A stretch of DNA of 39,761 nt from Xaviernesmea rhizosphaerae (GCF_001938945.1 NZ_MKIO01000016.1:1-39761), one strand, 5' to 3'; shown: positions 32,301-39,761, numbered from the stretch's first letter. The notes: generated by a model not told the origin, from the letters alone. Made by a program: numbers and translations.

Positions 32301-32889
32301 CGAGCCGTCCAACCAGTTGCCTACGATTTTGCGCGGATGGTTCGGCGACGATGCCGGACTGCCTGGCAAAGGCGATCGTGTCCGGCTCCGTTTCCAAAAC
32401 AATACGTGGCGTATAGAGCCAATGGGTGCCCAAAGCCAGGCACAAGCCGGCCTTCAGCTTTGGGAGCGGTATTCACGCGAAGCCATCCCTCCAGCCTTCG
32501 GCTTGACCTTCGATCAGGCGACGTGGAACGCGGGCTTCGTGCCAAAACCGCCTCATATCTTCCTGCTGGTCACCTTAGAGAAGGAGGGGATGCTCGACGA
32601 GCACCGCTATGCCGATCACTTCATCTCTGCCACGGAATTTTCATGGCAAAGCCAAAACAGGACCAAGCAAGCGTCCAAGCATGGTGAGATGATCCGCGAC
32701 CATCGCGCGCGGGGCCTTCACATCCATCTGCTGGTTCGCAAGACGAAGAAGATCGGACCCAAGCCGGCACCATTCATCTACTGTGGCGAGGTGGACTTCG
32801 TAACCTGGACAGGCGAGATGCCGGTTACGGTGACATGGCGACTACGTAAGGCGGTGCCATCGATGCTTCTGTCACAAGTGAAGGTCTGA
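29371..32889 (+). CDS. HIT domain-PLD nuclease-SF2 helicase-DUF3427 fusion protein
   Basis: 1172 residues with four parts. (1) Residues 1-115 are a HIT domain (CPFC start, GHLLIVPRRH, HIT motif His93-x-His95-x-His97). (2) Residues 140-300 are a phospholipase-D-like nuclease with His227-x-Lys229 and GSSNLSEAAL. (3) Residues 320-680 are an SF2 helicase with ATGLGKT (351-357), the DEFHH motif at 440-444, LTATPERSDG, FNEGVDVPSID and QQLGRGLRK. (4) The C-terminal 450 or so residues fit DUF3427 (end segment SATEFSWQSQNRTKQ, then VDFVTWTGEMPVTVTWRL). Helicase-DUF3427 proteins with PLD nucleases occur in defence islands; the HIT domain suggests a nucleotide-handling step. ATG at 29371 is used; TTG at 29365 is possible, and neither has a clear ribosome site. 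McrBC genes follow on the same strand. Confidence 0.83.
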   Translation: MIQCPFCTAELSRIAFMDDQVVALWDAFPVSPGHLLIVPRRHAATWDDLSADEKQSIWQNIDRAKIEIERKHKPDGYNVGFNLAEAAGQTVSHFHLHVIPRYTGDVDDPRGGVRHVIPHKANYLAQEVSSTGALKRLITGGSDHLLPHLIMHMDEANACDIAVAFLLDSGARLIVEHLKDFLARGGRARILVGDYMDVTEPMALRRLADLDGDLTFRVFEAAAQGFHLKTYIFLSGKEGVAFVGSSNLSEAALTTSIEWNYKVISSHDRSAFPQITNGFEDLFDSYSAVSVTSEWINRYESRRNPLGFKDAGLAYELPLPPPEPHAIQRQALAALEHTRQDGFTAGLVVLATGLGKTWLAAFDSNRLEYRRILFVAHREEILNQAIETFRRVRPTARIGRLSGDYKDTDADLLFASVQTLGKVNQIKQFRPDTFDYVVIDEFHHAAATTYRRIIDYFEPQFLLGLTATPERSDGADLLGLCQENLVFQAGVHLGIEAGHLCPFHYFGVPDNVDYRNIPWRSAQFDLTELTAAVATEARAQNALEQYRLRGGTKCIGFCCSQTHADFMADFFNQQGVSAVAVHAGGNSAPRATSLQRLEAGELDVVFAVDMFNEGVDVPSIDTVLMLRPTESTIIWLQQLGRGLRKSANKDRLVVIDYIGNHRIFLTKLRAIASIANVDASSSGHIRELLEKLQGDQISLPTGCEVTYDLATIDILRMLVKPASTENALEDFYRDFLERHGVRPTASEVFHSGSNPRSSSERSWLGFVVRMRGLDDLERATWLEHEDFFREMEKTELTRSYKLMTMLALFDGETVQDRCTVDEIVGRVARLAFRIHKLQQDFSVDLADRKALRAVLLKFPIDVLTKLRDSNGTPYFVLEGELFGFARAPRNRETFSHLLQEILDWRLAQYLSRSGGHNELADAVCRVARNTSGLPILFLPTTSGAAQLAEGPLDVVVGGQPMVATVGKIAINVVRRAGEPSNQLPTILRGWFGDDAGLPGKGDRVRLRFQNNTWRIEPMGAQSQAQAGLQLWERYSREAIPPAFGLTFDQATWNAGFVPKPPHIFLLVTLEKEGMLDEHRYADHFISATEFSWQSQNRTKQASKHGEMIRDHRARGLHIHLLVRKTKKIGPKPAPFIYCGEVDFVTWTGEMPVTVTWRLRKAVPSMLLSQVKV

Positions 32890-33155
32890 CCGATCGCGCC
32901 GTTCCAGTTCAGTCAGACAAAATGGGTGCGTCAGGGTAATAAGAGGGGCCTTTCTTGTCTCCATCACCGCTTCATTGGCGGAGGAGATATGGCGCGGCAT
33001 CAGTTTCCTGTTTTCATTGGCCGGATCAACTCCGCGGTACTGCGTGTCAAATGGCCGGCTCTACCTTCGGACCACGGGGGCTCCGCGAGGTGAATGGTAA
33101 TGCAAACGAGCAGATAAGTCTGGTAAACACGCCGCGTGCTTTTGGAGACCCATAG
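32890..33155 (+). other. 266-base spacer with possible tiny reading frames
   Basis: The spacer between helicase and mcrB genes holds two small candidates. One is a 34-codon frame at 32989-33093 after GGAGGAG (MARHQFPVFIGRINS start). The other is a 21-codon GTG frame at 33090-33155 whose TAG directly abuts the mcrB ATG. Neither resembles a known family. Either could be a translational leader for mcrB, or both may be chance. Confidence 0.25.
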
Positions 33156-35633
33156 ATGACCTTGCTCACCCCAGACAGACGGCTCGTTTTTTACGATCGC
33201 GAAGGGCTGCCGTATCGACCCGTACGGGATGGCGGAACAGGAAGATCGATCTTCAAAATAAAGCCGAAGGGCGCCAGCAACCGGGCCGACGAAGCCATTC
33301 ACACAGAACATTGGCTGGAAGTAGCGCGCGCTATGTTGATCGATGGGCTTGCGGCTCGCTGCCAGGGGTTCTCGGGTGGCTCAGTCAACTACCTCACGTT
33401 TGGGGCTCAGAAACTCGTTCGGTACGAGCTCGATCCAGAGATCGCTCAGGAATTAGGAATTCCGCCGGAGGGCGGCACTAACGTGCAGCCAAGTAATTTC
33501 TCACGCGCTGCCATAGAAGCTGCTTGCGATGCATTCGAAGCATTTCGGAGCCGCGGTGCCCATGCGGAGATCTTCAGTGCTTTTGGTGAGCCGCGAGATT
33601 ATTGGGTGCGTTCTACCCGCGGTCGCGAGAACCGCCTCTACCCCACAAAGCCCATTGTGGCGTTTCTCTTGGGCACGACCGATATTCACGGTGGCTGGAA
33701 CCAGCCGAGCGGCCCGGTTTCACTACTGCATAACAGCGGTTTCATCATTGTCGACGGTGATGACACGCCCTCCGAAATACCAAAGGAAGAACATGTGCTG
33801 CGAGGCGCCGACCGTATTCGGCTTTGTGCGCTGAACTACTTCATCGAGCCGGCACGGGAACAGGGCGCGACTGAGGTTTCCGTTCGAGCTGGCGATCTCG
33901 CCGCGACCATGGGCCTGCAAGATGCGTTTCCTAATATCTGCCAAGCTCTCGGAGGCGAGAAGTTTCAGCAATTGGCTCAGGTGCCACCGCCAATACATAC
34001 CGAGCCGAACCCCAGCAGCTCCACCATCTTCACCTACAAGCTCGCATCACAAGCGAAGGCGGCCACCGTGACAGAAGAAAGTACAGCCTCAACGCGTTCA
34101 GCAACCAACTTGATTCTCTATGGGCCACCTGGCACAGGCAAGACCTACCGCACCGCATGGGAGGCCGTCCGGCTTTGTCTTGGGGAACAGGTAGCAGCGG
34201 CGCTTCAGGGGGGCGAGAAGCGTAACGCGCTGATGGTCGAGTATCGACGCTTAGTCAGCGAGGGAAGGATCGAGTTCGTCACCTTCCACCAGTCTATGTC
34301 TTACGAGGAATTTGTCGAAGGCCTTCGGCCAAGCACCGGCGATGAAGCCGGCGAGGGGCCCGAGGATGTTGAAGTCAGCACCGGTTTTCGTTTGAAATCC
34401 CATGACGGCGTTTTCAAGCGAATCAGCGAGCGCGCGCGGCTCGATCAGGTTGCTGAAGGATCCCCGCACAGGCTTGAGCGCTCTGCACGCGTGTTCAAGG
34501 TCGCACTCGGGAATCGGCAAATTGAGCAGGACCGTTACCGGATTCGATTTGGCCTAGACAACAACCTCATCCATGTGGGCTGGGGCGGTGACATTGACTG
34601 GTCGGATGAACGTTTCGACGATTTTGATGAAATACAATCTGAATGGAGAGCAAAGAAGGATCCCAACGCGACCGGCCACGATGGAAACATCGTAATCACC
34701 TTCTCTTTCAGGGCGGACATGCAGGTTGGTGATTATGTCGTGGTCTCTGATGGACGTGATCGAATGCAGGCGTTTGGCAGGGTCACTGGTGAATATTTCT
34801 ACGACCCCGAGGCAGCATTCCATCCGCATCGGCGGCATGTAGAGTGGCTTTGGCGAGAAGACGCCGGAGCAGAACGAAGCCGCTTTTACGCCAGAGGTTT
34901 CAGACGTCATTCAGTTTACAAGCTCAATCAGTCACTGGTGGATTGGGACGCCCTGGAAGCAATTGTTTTCGGTGATGAGACACCTCGTGCAAATCAGTCG
35001 GCACGGGATCATGTTTTGATCATCGATGAGATCAACCGAGCGAACATCTCGAAGGTTTTCGGCGAGTTGATCACGCTTTTGGAGCCCGACAAGCGGCTGG
35101 GTATGCCGAACGAAATCCGCCTCGTGTTGCCATATTCGAAGAAACCCTTCGCGGTTCCAGCGAACCTCCACATCATCGGCACCATGAACACGGCCGACCG
35201 GTCCATTGCGCTTCTCGATACCGCATTGCGCCGCCGGTTCACGTTCTGTGAGCTGATGCCTAACCCGTTGGTCCTTCCCACAAATACGGGAGGGATTGAT
35301 CTGCGGAAGCTCCTGACCACGATCAACGACCGGGTCGAGTTTCTCTTCGATCGGGAGCATCAGATTGGCCACGCCTATTTTACCGGCTGCGCAACACGTG
35401 GCGATGTCGAGGAGGTGATGCGCCACAAAGTGATCCCATTGTTGGCGGAGTATTTCTACGAGGACTGGTCCAAGGTTGCCGCCGTTCTGGGCGACACCGG
35501 GCAAGGCCGGCCGCGGTTTCTGGAAGCACGGCGACTTGCCGCTCCTGCGAGCATTGCCGAAGACGACCTCTCCGACGAAAAGCTACGTTGGCGCGTTAAA
35601 GACTCGTTCGATTTCTCGGAGTTTGAAGTCTGA
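33156..35633 (+). CDS. mcrB: McrB-like GTP-dependent restriction AAA+ protein with an inserted domain
   Basis: 825 residues. Residues 1-290 are an N-terminal target-recognition part I cannot name securely; RLYPTKPIVAFLLG (160-173) recalls a YPxK motif seen in some restriction proteins. The AAA+ motor follows: Walker A GPPGTGKT (323-330), then EFVTFHQSMSYEEFVEGLRP, Walker B LIIDEINRAN (621-630) and the McrB signature MNTADRS (677-683). Between the motor's first and second halves lies an extra segment of about 150 residues (about 445-595; VFKVALG, LIHVGWGGDIDW, MQVGDYVVVSDG), beta-rich and resembling EVE/PUA-like base-reading folds. It should recognise modified DNA and drive McrC with GTP. The mcrC start codon overlaps its stop by one base. 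Confidence 0.85.
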   Translation: MTLLTPDRRLVFYDREGLPYRPVRDGGTGRSIFKIKPKGASNRADEAIHTEHWLEVARAMLIDGLAARCQGFSGGSVNYLTFGAQKLVRYELDPEIAQELGIPPEGGTNVQPSNFSRAAIEAACDAFEAFRSRGAHAEIFSAFGEPRDYWVRSTRGRENRLYPTKPIVAFLLGTTDIHGGWNQPSGPVSLLHNSGFIIVDGDDTPSEIPKEEHVLRGADRIRLCALNYFIEPAREQGATEVSVRAGDLAATMGLQDAFPNICQALGGEKFQQLAQVPPPIHTEPNPSSSTIFTYKLASQAKAATVTEESTASTRSATNLILYGPPGTGKTYRTAWEAVRLCLGEQVAAALQGGEKRNALMVEYRRLVSEGRIEFVTFHQSMSYEEFVEGLRPSTGDEAGEGPEDVEVSTGFRLKSHDGVFKRISERARLDQVAEGSPHRLERSARVFKVALGNRQIEQDRYRIRFGLDNNLIHVGWGGDIDWSDERFDDFDEIQSEWRAKKDPNATGHDGNIVITFSFRADMQVGDYVVVSDGRDRMQAFGRVTGEYFYDPEAAFHPHRRHVEWLWREDAGAERSRFYARGFRRHSVYKLNQSLVDWDALEAIVFGDETPRANQSARDHVLIIDEINRANISKVFGELITLLEPDKRLGMPNEIRLVLPYSKKPFAVPANLHIIGTMNTADRSIALLDTALRRRFTFCELMPNPLVLPTNTGGIDLRKLLTTINDRVEFLFDREHQIGHAYFTGCATRGDVEEVMRHKVIPLLAEYFYEDWSKVAAVLGDTGQGRPRFLEARRLAAPASIAEDDLSDEKLRWRVKDSFDFSEFEV

Positions 35634-36937
35634 TGCCGTCCTACACTGTGCGGGAGTGGGATACGCTGCCCCATGGCGACGGGGAGGGCTCCATTCCAGC
35701 ACATCTTGCTAGTCGGCTGGTTGCTCTGACGAAGACCTCGCCTTTTGCCGGCCGGGGCGGCGGCGGTGTGCTGGAGGATCGGCGGCACGAGCTACGGGCC
35801 CGTGGTGTCGTGGGTGTGATTGCTGCGCAGGGTTGCAGTCTCGAAATCCTCCCAAAGATCGACGTTATGCAAGCAGAAGGGGCGGAGCGGCAGAACGCTG
35901 CGATCCGCAAGCGTCTCGTCCATATGCTCGCGGTCGCATTGGATCTGAAGATCGAAATAGGGCGGATCACAGACCTCGACTGGCAGCGCGAGACCCTTCT
36001 TGAGATCCTGATCCGGCTATTCTGTGACAAGCTGACCGAAGCGATCCGCCGCGGCATGCCTCGTCGCTATCTCGGTCATGAGGAAGATCTTTCAGCGCTG
36101 CGCGGCACGCTCGATGTGCCGCGTCAATTTACTCGTCATGCCTTGAACCCCGGACGCCTCGCTTGTCGCTTCGATGACTTATCACAAGACATCGCGCTCA
36201 ACCAAATCATGAAGGCAGCCGTGGCGCATGTGTCAAGGACGTCGCGGAGTCCGGCTAATCAGCAGCGCCTTCGCGAATTGGCCTTCGTCTATGCCGATAT
36301 CTCAGATGTCCCGGTGCCAGCCCTGAGATGGCGAGAGGTCATCATCGACCGGACAAATCGCGCCTGGCAGGATCTGTTCGGCATGGCACAACTGTTCTTG
36401 CGTAGTCGATACCAGACAACTAGCAGTGGCTCGGGACAAGGGAGTGCCCTCCTATTCGAAATGAACGCCCTTTTTGAGGAGTATGTCGGACGACTGGTCA
36501 CGCGCGCTCTCGCCGGAACCGAGTTCCGCGTTACGCTGCAGGGTGGGCGGCTCTTCTGTCTCACCTCTGTTGAGAACGACCGCGCCTTGTTTCAAACCAA
36601 GCCCGACATCCTGATCTGGCGGGGTGGACAGGTAGCCCATGTGATCGACACGAAATGGAAACGGATATCCGCGCGGATTGATGATCCGAAGCTGGGTGTT
36701 TCTCAGGGTGATGTTTACCAGATGATGGCGTACGCTCATCTCTACAAGTCACCTAAGCTGACTCTGCTCTATCCCCATCACAATGGGCTGGGCGCGAATG
36801 AGGGTGTCCAGGCGCAGTTCCGGATCACGGGTCAGGAGACGGTAATCGAGACCGGCAGCGTCGACGTGGCCAACGGGAAGGATCTTGCGGCGCGCCTGAG
36901 AGACAAGTTCCTTTTAAACGTTTTCGGAGGCAGTTGA
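35633..36937 (+). CDS. mcrC: McrC-like nuclease subunit
   Basis: 434 residues. The N-terminal two thirds are the McrC adaptor (EILPKIDVMQAEG, FCDKLTEAIRRGMPRRYL, LRGTLDVPRQ). The C-terminal third is a PD-(D/E)xK nuclease: the acidic residue in KPDILIW, then VIDTKWK and QGDVYQMMAYAHLY. In the known system McrC binds the McrB ring, stimulates GTP hydrolysis and cuts modified DNA. The ATG overlaps the mcrB stop (TGATG), so translation is coupled. The active-site residues are intact, so nothing suggests decay. It ends 157 bases before the second long repeat. Confidence 0.9.
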   Translation: MPSYTVREWDTLPHGDGEGSIPAHLASRLVALTKTSPFAGRGGGGVLEDRRHELRARGVVGVIAAQGCSLEILPKIDVMQAEGAERQNAAIRKRLVHMLAVALDLKIEIGRITDLDWQRETLLEILIRLFCDKLTEAIRRGMPRRYLGHEEDLSALRGTLDVPRQFTRHALNPGRLACRFDDLSQDIALNQIMKAAVAHVSRTSRSPANQQRLRELAFVYADISDVPVPALRWREVIIDRTNRAWQDLFGMAQLFLRSRYQTTSSGSGQGSALLFEMNALFEEYVGRLVTRALAGTEFRVTLQGGRLFCLTSVENDRALFQTKPDILIWRGGQVAHVIDTKWKRISARIDDPKLGVSQGDVYQMMAYAHLYKSPKLTLLYPHHNGLGANEGVQAQFRITGQETVIETGSVDVANGKDLAARLRDKFLLNVFGGS

Positions 36938-37094
36938 ACAGGGGTCCCCAGCCAACATCATCAGCCATCCTCGAACGCGACGGATAGCCGAAGAAACTGC
37001 GACCGAGATCGCCCAACTTATTGACAAGACGCCACTTTTCGATGCGGGAGATGGTCGCCAATTTGGATCGAAAAATCGGTCGAAAAAGACTTCC

Positions 37095-37249
37095 CTGGGA
37101 GACCTGGATTCTCACATGATTTCAATGACTTAGTGTAAAAGTCTCGAAATTCCCTCTGTTTTCCCATCGTGAGCGACCGTGGATGCCATCCTTGTGCCCT
37201 GACTTTGGGTATCAGTCAACAGGGCGGGCCAGCGGCAATAATTTCCGCT
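37095..37249. repeat. Long direct repeat, right copy
   Basis: Same orientation as the copy at 28917-29072. The tRNA-like edge is eroded here (CTGGGAGACCTGGATTC), but the following ACATGATTTCAATGACTTA and the end ATAATTTCCGCT are kept. It follows the mcrC gene and separates that module from the OLD-family gene. Confidence 0.75.
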
Positions 37250-37276
37250 TGCGGACCTCAATTTTGCGGTGAGACG

Positions 37277-37303
37277 GCCATAAAGTGCCCGGCACTTTAT
37301 GGC
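37277..37303. repeat. Perfect 13-base-arm palindrome beside the right repeat
   Basis: GCCATAAAGTGCC and GGCACTTTATGGC are separated by one C. The near-zero spacer and AT-containing arms suggest a protein-binding site rather than a terminator. No copy accompanies the left repeat. Confidence 0.55.
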
Positions 37304-37953
37304 TTCATTTCAGCCGTTCGAGGCGGCGACTTACATCCCGAAACCTTTCCTTGCCAGGATTCGCCGTCATTGTCTCGACTTCGCGTCGCCGCCCCTTGAT
37401 GTGCTGCCTAGGTTCGGGTCAGGGCAGAAGGCGCTCTTGGGCGAAAGGTCCAGGCTCGCGGATCCACCGACATTGATTGGTTCACGACCCCTCTTCGGAC
37501 TTGATGCAGTTGCCATGCGGCAGTGCTGTCAGGCGGCTTCCGGCCCTTCGTGTCCGGGCCATGCGCGCCGCTGAGCTAAGCACGTTCGTCAACTCAGAGC
37601 CGCCTCCGGATTTTCGCCGCGCTGGTGTTCGAGCTCCAAAAGGGTTCGGCCTATCATCGGCGCTGTGCCGTACCCTCACTCAGAGCGCGGAAGCGACGCG
37701 CCCTCAAGTCTGTGGTTCGCACCGTTCACTGGAGCTTCTGAAAGCGCCGTAGCTTCATAAATATTGCCACGTCCGTAGCGCGGACAAAATAGGCCCTGAC
37801 TAAGCCGAGGGATTGACAGTCCAAGCAACGAAAGAGTTTGCCCGATCATCCGACTCCCCCGCCAGTTCGAGTTGTATCCCCGTTCAATTGCATGCCACTG
37901 CTTTAGGTGGTTGTATGGAATCGCTGACGTCAACTGAGTTCGCTGAGGGTCTT
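37304..37953. other. 650-base region without a supportable gene
   Basis: Short frames on both strands have no ribosome site, poor protein character and no recognised family. It presumably contains the promoter of the OLD-family gene that follows. I see no tRNA, integrase or clear repeat in it. Confidence 0.4.
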
Positions 37954-39761
37954 ATGCATATTGAGAGTTTGAGGCTTCGGAATTTCCGTTGCTTTGGAGA
38001 TGAAGCGCAGACCATTTCATTCGATCCTGCACTCACCGCGGTAGTCGGCGCAAACGGGGCCGGAAAGACGGCGATAATTGCCGCCCTACAGAAGCTGTTT
38101 GCAACCCGTGCGGAAGACCGTCGTTTGACGCGTGAGGACGTCCATTTCGGCCCAGATGAAACACCTGGTACGGTCGAGGATGCTAATGCAAGCTCGGAAT
38201 ACGAGCTTGACGATCGGTCGGGCGAGCTTGGCCTGCCGGATGATCAGATTCGATCCGTCGACAGGAGAGAGATTGAGATCGAAGTCATACTGGCATTTCC
38301 CGAACTGAGCGATGGAATTGATGAGGACAAGGCGGATTCAGTGCCCGAAATCTTTCGGGCGATGTCATCATCCGGCCCCGGCCAACCTCTCAAAGCAAGG
38401 ATTCGATTGGAGGCGCGTTGGATCTACGGCATGGACGAGGACGATATTAGCTCGCAAATGTTCTGGATCACCAGCCTGGATGACGTGCCGTTCGGAGAAC
38501 GTGACATTGCCAAGCTTCCCTTCTCTGCTAACGATCGCCGGCGCTTCCAGATCCGATACCTTCCCGCGACACGAGACAGTAATGCGATACTGAAGCTCGC
38601 TCTTCGAGAAATGCTCAACTGGCTTGAACGTCATGGGGACTGGGAAGGCGGTCGAGCGTCGATGGCCAAGCAGTGGGAAACCCTGCAGAACATGTTTGAC
38701 GCCATGCCCGCCATCAAAAAGATCAGCGAAGAACTTTCAATAAACTGGGGCCGGCTTTTTGAAGGTCGTCACCTTCGATCTCCTCGCTTAACTGTCCTCG
38801 CTCGGGAGCTTCAGCGGGCGCTTCGCGAGCTTTCATTAACGCTCGGACCGGGACCTGGTGGGCGACACAGGTCTGTGCAAGAACTTAGCGAGGGGCAAGC
38901 ATCACTGTTCTACATCGCGATCGTTGTGACGCTTTTCAAGCTTGATGACGAACTTACCCGCACGAAGCCAGAGGGATTCCTCGCCGTTGAAGTCGCGCGG
39001 CCCTGGCTCACGGTTATTGCGCTTGAGGAACCTGAAAACCACTTGGCACCTTTCTACCTCTCGCGAATGGTCAACCTGATGCGGGAGCAGGCACAGAGCG
39101 AATCCGTCATGGCGATTCTTACGACGCATTCAGCCAGCGCTTTGCGTAGGGTGGATCCCAACCAGGTGCGCTATGTACGTCAGGATCCACTCACGCTTAC
39201 GTCTCGCGTGAAGGAGATTCCATTGCCTGGAGCCGACTCTGACGCCAGAAAATTTATCCAGGAAGCGGTCGCGAGCCATCCCGAACTCTATTTTGCCCGC
39301 TTGGTGATACTGGGCGAGGGGCGCTCTGAAGAAATTGTGCTACCACGACTCGCGCGATCACTCGATCCCGAGATGGATCTGGATCCAGCTTTTGTTGCCT
39401 TCGTTCCACTGGGAGGCAGACATGTCAATCATTTCTGGCGTTTGCTGGACGGTCTAAAGATCCCTTATGTAACCCTTCTTGACTACGATCTCGGACGTTC
39501 AGGAGCTGGGCCGAGGCGATTGAAATACGCGGCAGACCAGCTCGAGAAGATCGGTGTGAATGCACCGCCACTTCCTCGCCCCCGAAAAGCTGGGGAATGG
39601 GACTCTCTTACAGGGATCGAAGTTGGTTTCTGGATGTCATGGCTTCGCTTCAACAATGTCTTCTACTCCAGCCAACTCGACCTAGGCTCAGGACTCATAA
39701 ATCACAACCAAAAGATAACGGTTGCAGCGATGCATATGCTTGAGAAGAAGGTATGCGCGCA
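37954..39761 (+). CDS. OLD-family ATPase/TOPRIM nuclease (GajA-like layout), 3' end beyond window
   Basis: 602 codons are open from the ATG at 37954 to the window edge, with GAGGG five bases upstream. The N-terminus MHIESLRLRNFRCFG and Walker A GANGAGKT belong to an SMC/ABC-type ATPase. A long central insert follows, then the signature LSEGQASL, the Walker B region LEEPENHLAP and LTTHSASALRR. The C-terminal TOPRIM nuclease begins LVILGEGRSEEIVLPRL with the acidic pair in LLDYDLGRSG. This is the layout of OLD nucleases, including GajA of Gabija, which cut DNA in anti-phage defence. GajA is normally followed by a UvrD-like helicase gene; the gene to the right is not visible. Alternatives are a stand-alone class 1 OLD protein or another OLD-based system. 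Confidence 0.82.
   Translation, partial: MHIESLRLRNFRCFGDEAQTISFDPALTAVVGANGAGKTAIIAALQKLFATRAEDRRLTREDVHFGPDETPGTVEDANASSEYELDDRSGELGLPDDQIRSVDRREIEIEVILAFPELSDGIDEDKADSVPEIFRAMSSSGPGQPLKARIRLEARWIYGMDEDDISSQMFWITSLDDVPFGERDIAKLPFSANDRRRFQIRYLPATRDSNAILKLALREMLNWLERHGDWEGGRASMAKQWETLQNMFDAMPAIKKISEELSINWGRLFEGRHLRSPRLTVLARELQRALRELSLTLGPGPGGRHRSVQELSEGQASLFYIAIVVTLFKLDDELTRTKPEGFLAVEVARPWLTVIALEEPENHLAPFYLSRMVNLMREQAQSESVMAILTTHSASALRRVDPNQVRYVRQDPLTLTSRVKEIPLPGADSDARKFIQEAVASHPELYFARLVILGEGRSEEIVLPRLARSLDPEMDLDPAFVAFVPLGGRHVNHFWRLLDGLKIPYVTLLDYDLGRSGAGPRRLKYAADQLEKIGVNAPPLPRPRKAGEWDSLTGIEVGFWMSWLRFNNVFYSSQLDLGSGLINHNQKITVAAMHMLEKKVCA

Noticed and set aside
29371..32889. Reading the helicase as a type I restriction HsdR subunit
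   Set aside because: It lacks the HsdR nuclease pattern and there are no hsdM or hsdS genes; the HIT, PLD and DUF3427 parts fit a different family.
36918..37133. A protein-like frame (TEIAQLIDKTPLFDAG) running from the mcrC end into the right repeat
   Set aside because: It has no usable start codon or ribosome site and no recognised family; at most it is a fragment of a lost gene.
37676..37933. An 85-codon minus-strand frame upstream of the OLD gene
   Set aside because: It needs a TTG start with no ribosome site and overlaps the expected promoter of the OLD gene; no family resemblance.

Overview
The window reads as an accessory stretch of an alphaproteobacterial genome, most likely Hyphomicrobiales (Rhizobiaceae-like). 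The support is high GC with long antisense open frames, tightly overlapping ATGA gene junctions, rhizobial-type intergenic palindromes, an ECF sigma/NrsF pair, and a CatR/BenM-type LysR regulator. No rRNA, complete tRNA, CRISPR array or replication origin was seen.

Layout. (1) 1-1916: the 5' part of an IS630-type transposase cut by the window edge, a secreted alpha/beta-hydrolase, and palindromic repeats. (2) 1917-5139: a TTC38-like TPR protein divergent from an ECF sigma factor and its NrsF-type membrane anti-sigma factor. Three copies of GTAAC-N17-CGTA sit in the shared intergenic region, one facing the TPR gene and two facing the sigma gene. (3) 5175-13420 (minus): one eight-gene operon encoding a separate Rieske protein, a Rieske-less oxygenase catalytic subunit, a GST, an 8-oxoguanine/isoxanthopterin-deaminase-type amidohydrolase, and a complete BMP-type (nucleoside/purine-like) ABC importer. 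It looks like an uptake-and-oxidation route for an unidentified N-heterocycle. (4) 13722-19142 (plus): a LysR regulator, then benzaldehyde dehydrogenase, benzyl alcohol dehydrogenase and a carboxylesterase. (5) 19182-27703 (minus): catB-catC-catA-benA-benB-benC-benD-benK-catD. Regions 4 and 5 together carry benzyl esters to 3-oxoadipate. Exact ATAC-N7-GTAT sites in front of both transcription units suggest one muconate/benzoate-responsive regulator for both. The last steps (CoA transferase, thiolase) are not in the window.

(6) 27776-28913: decayed sequence, including the C-terminal part of a phage portal gene with an amber codon where a conserved Trp is expected. (7) 28914 to the end: an integrated island zone. 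It opens with a 20-bp reverse-oriented tRNA 3' end (with CCA) and an approximately 155-bp sequence that recurs imperfectly at 37095. Between the copies lies a three-gene defence module: a HIT-PLD-SF2 helicase-DUF3427 fusion, an McrB-like GTPase with an extra domain inside its AAA+ core, and McrC nuclease. To the right of the second copy an OLD-family ATPase/nuclease gene runs off the window. I read this as two islands stacked at one tRNA site.

The two most original candidates are the split-Rieske/purine-importer operon and the HIT-helicase plus McrBC module. All functional calls are from reading the sequence; no database search or structure prediction was run.
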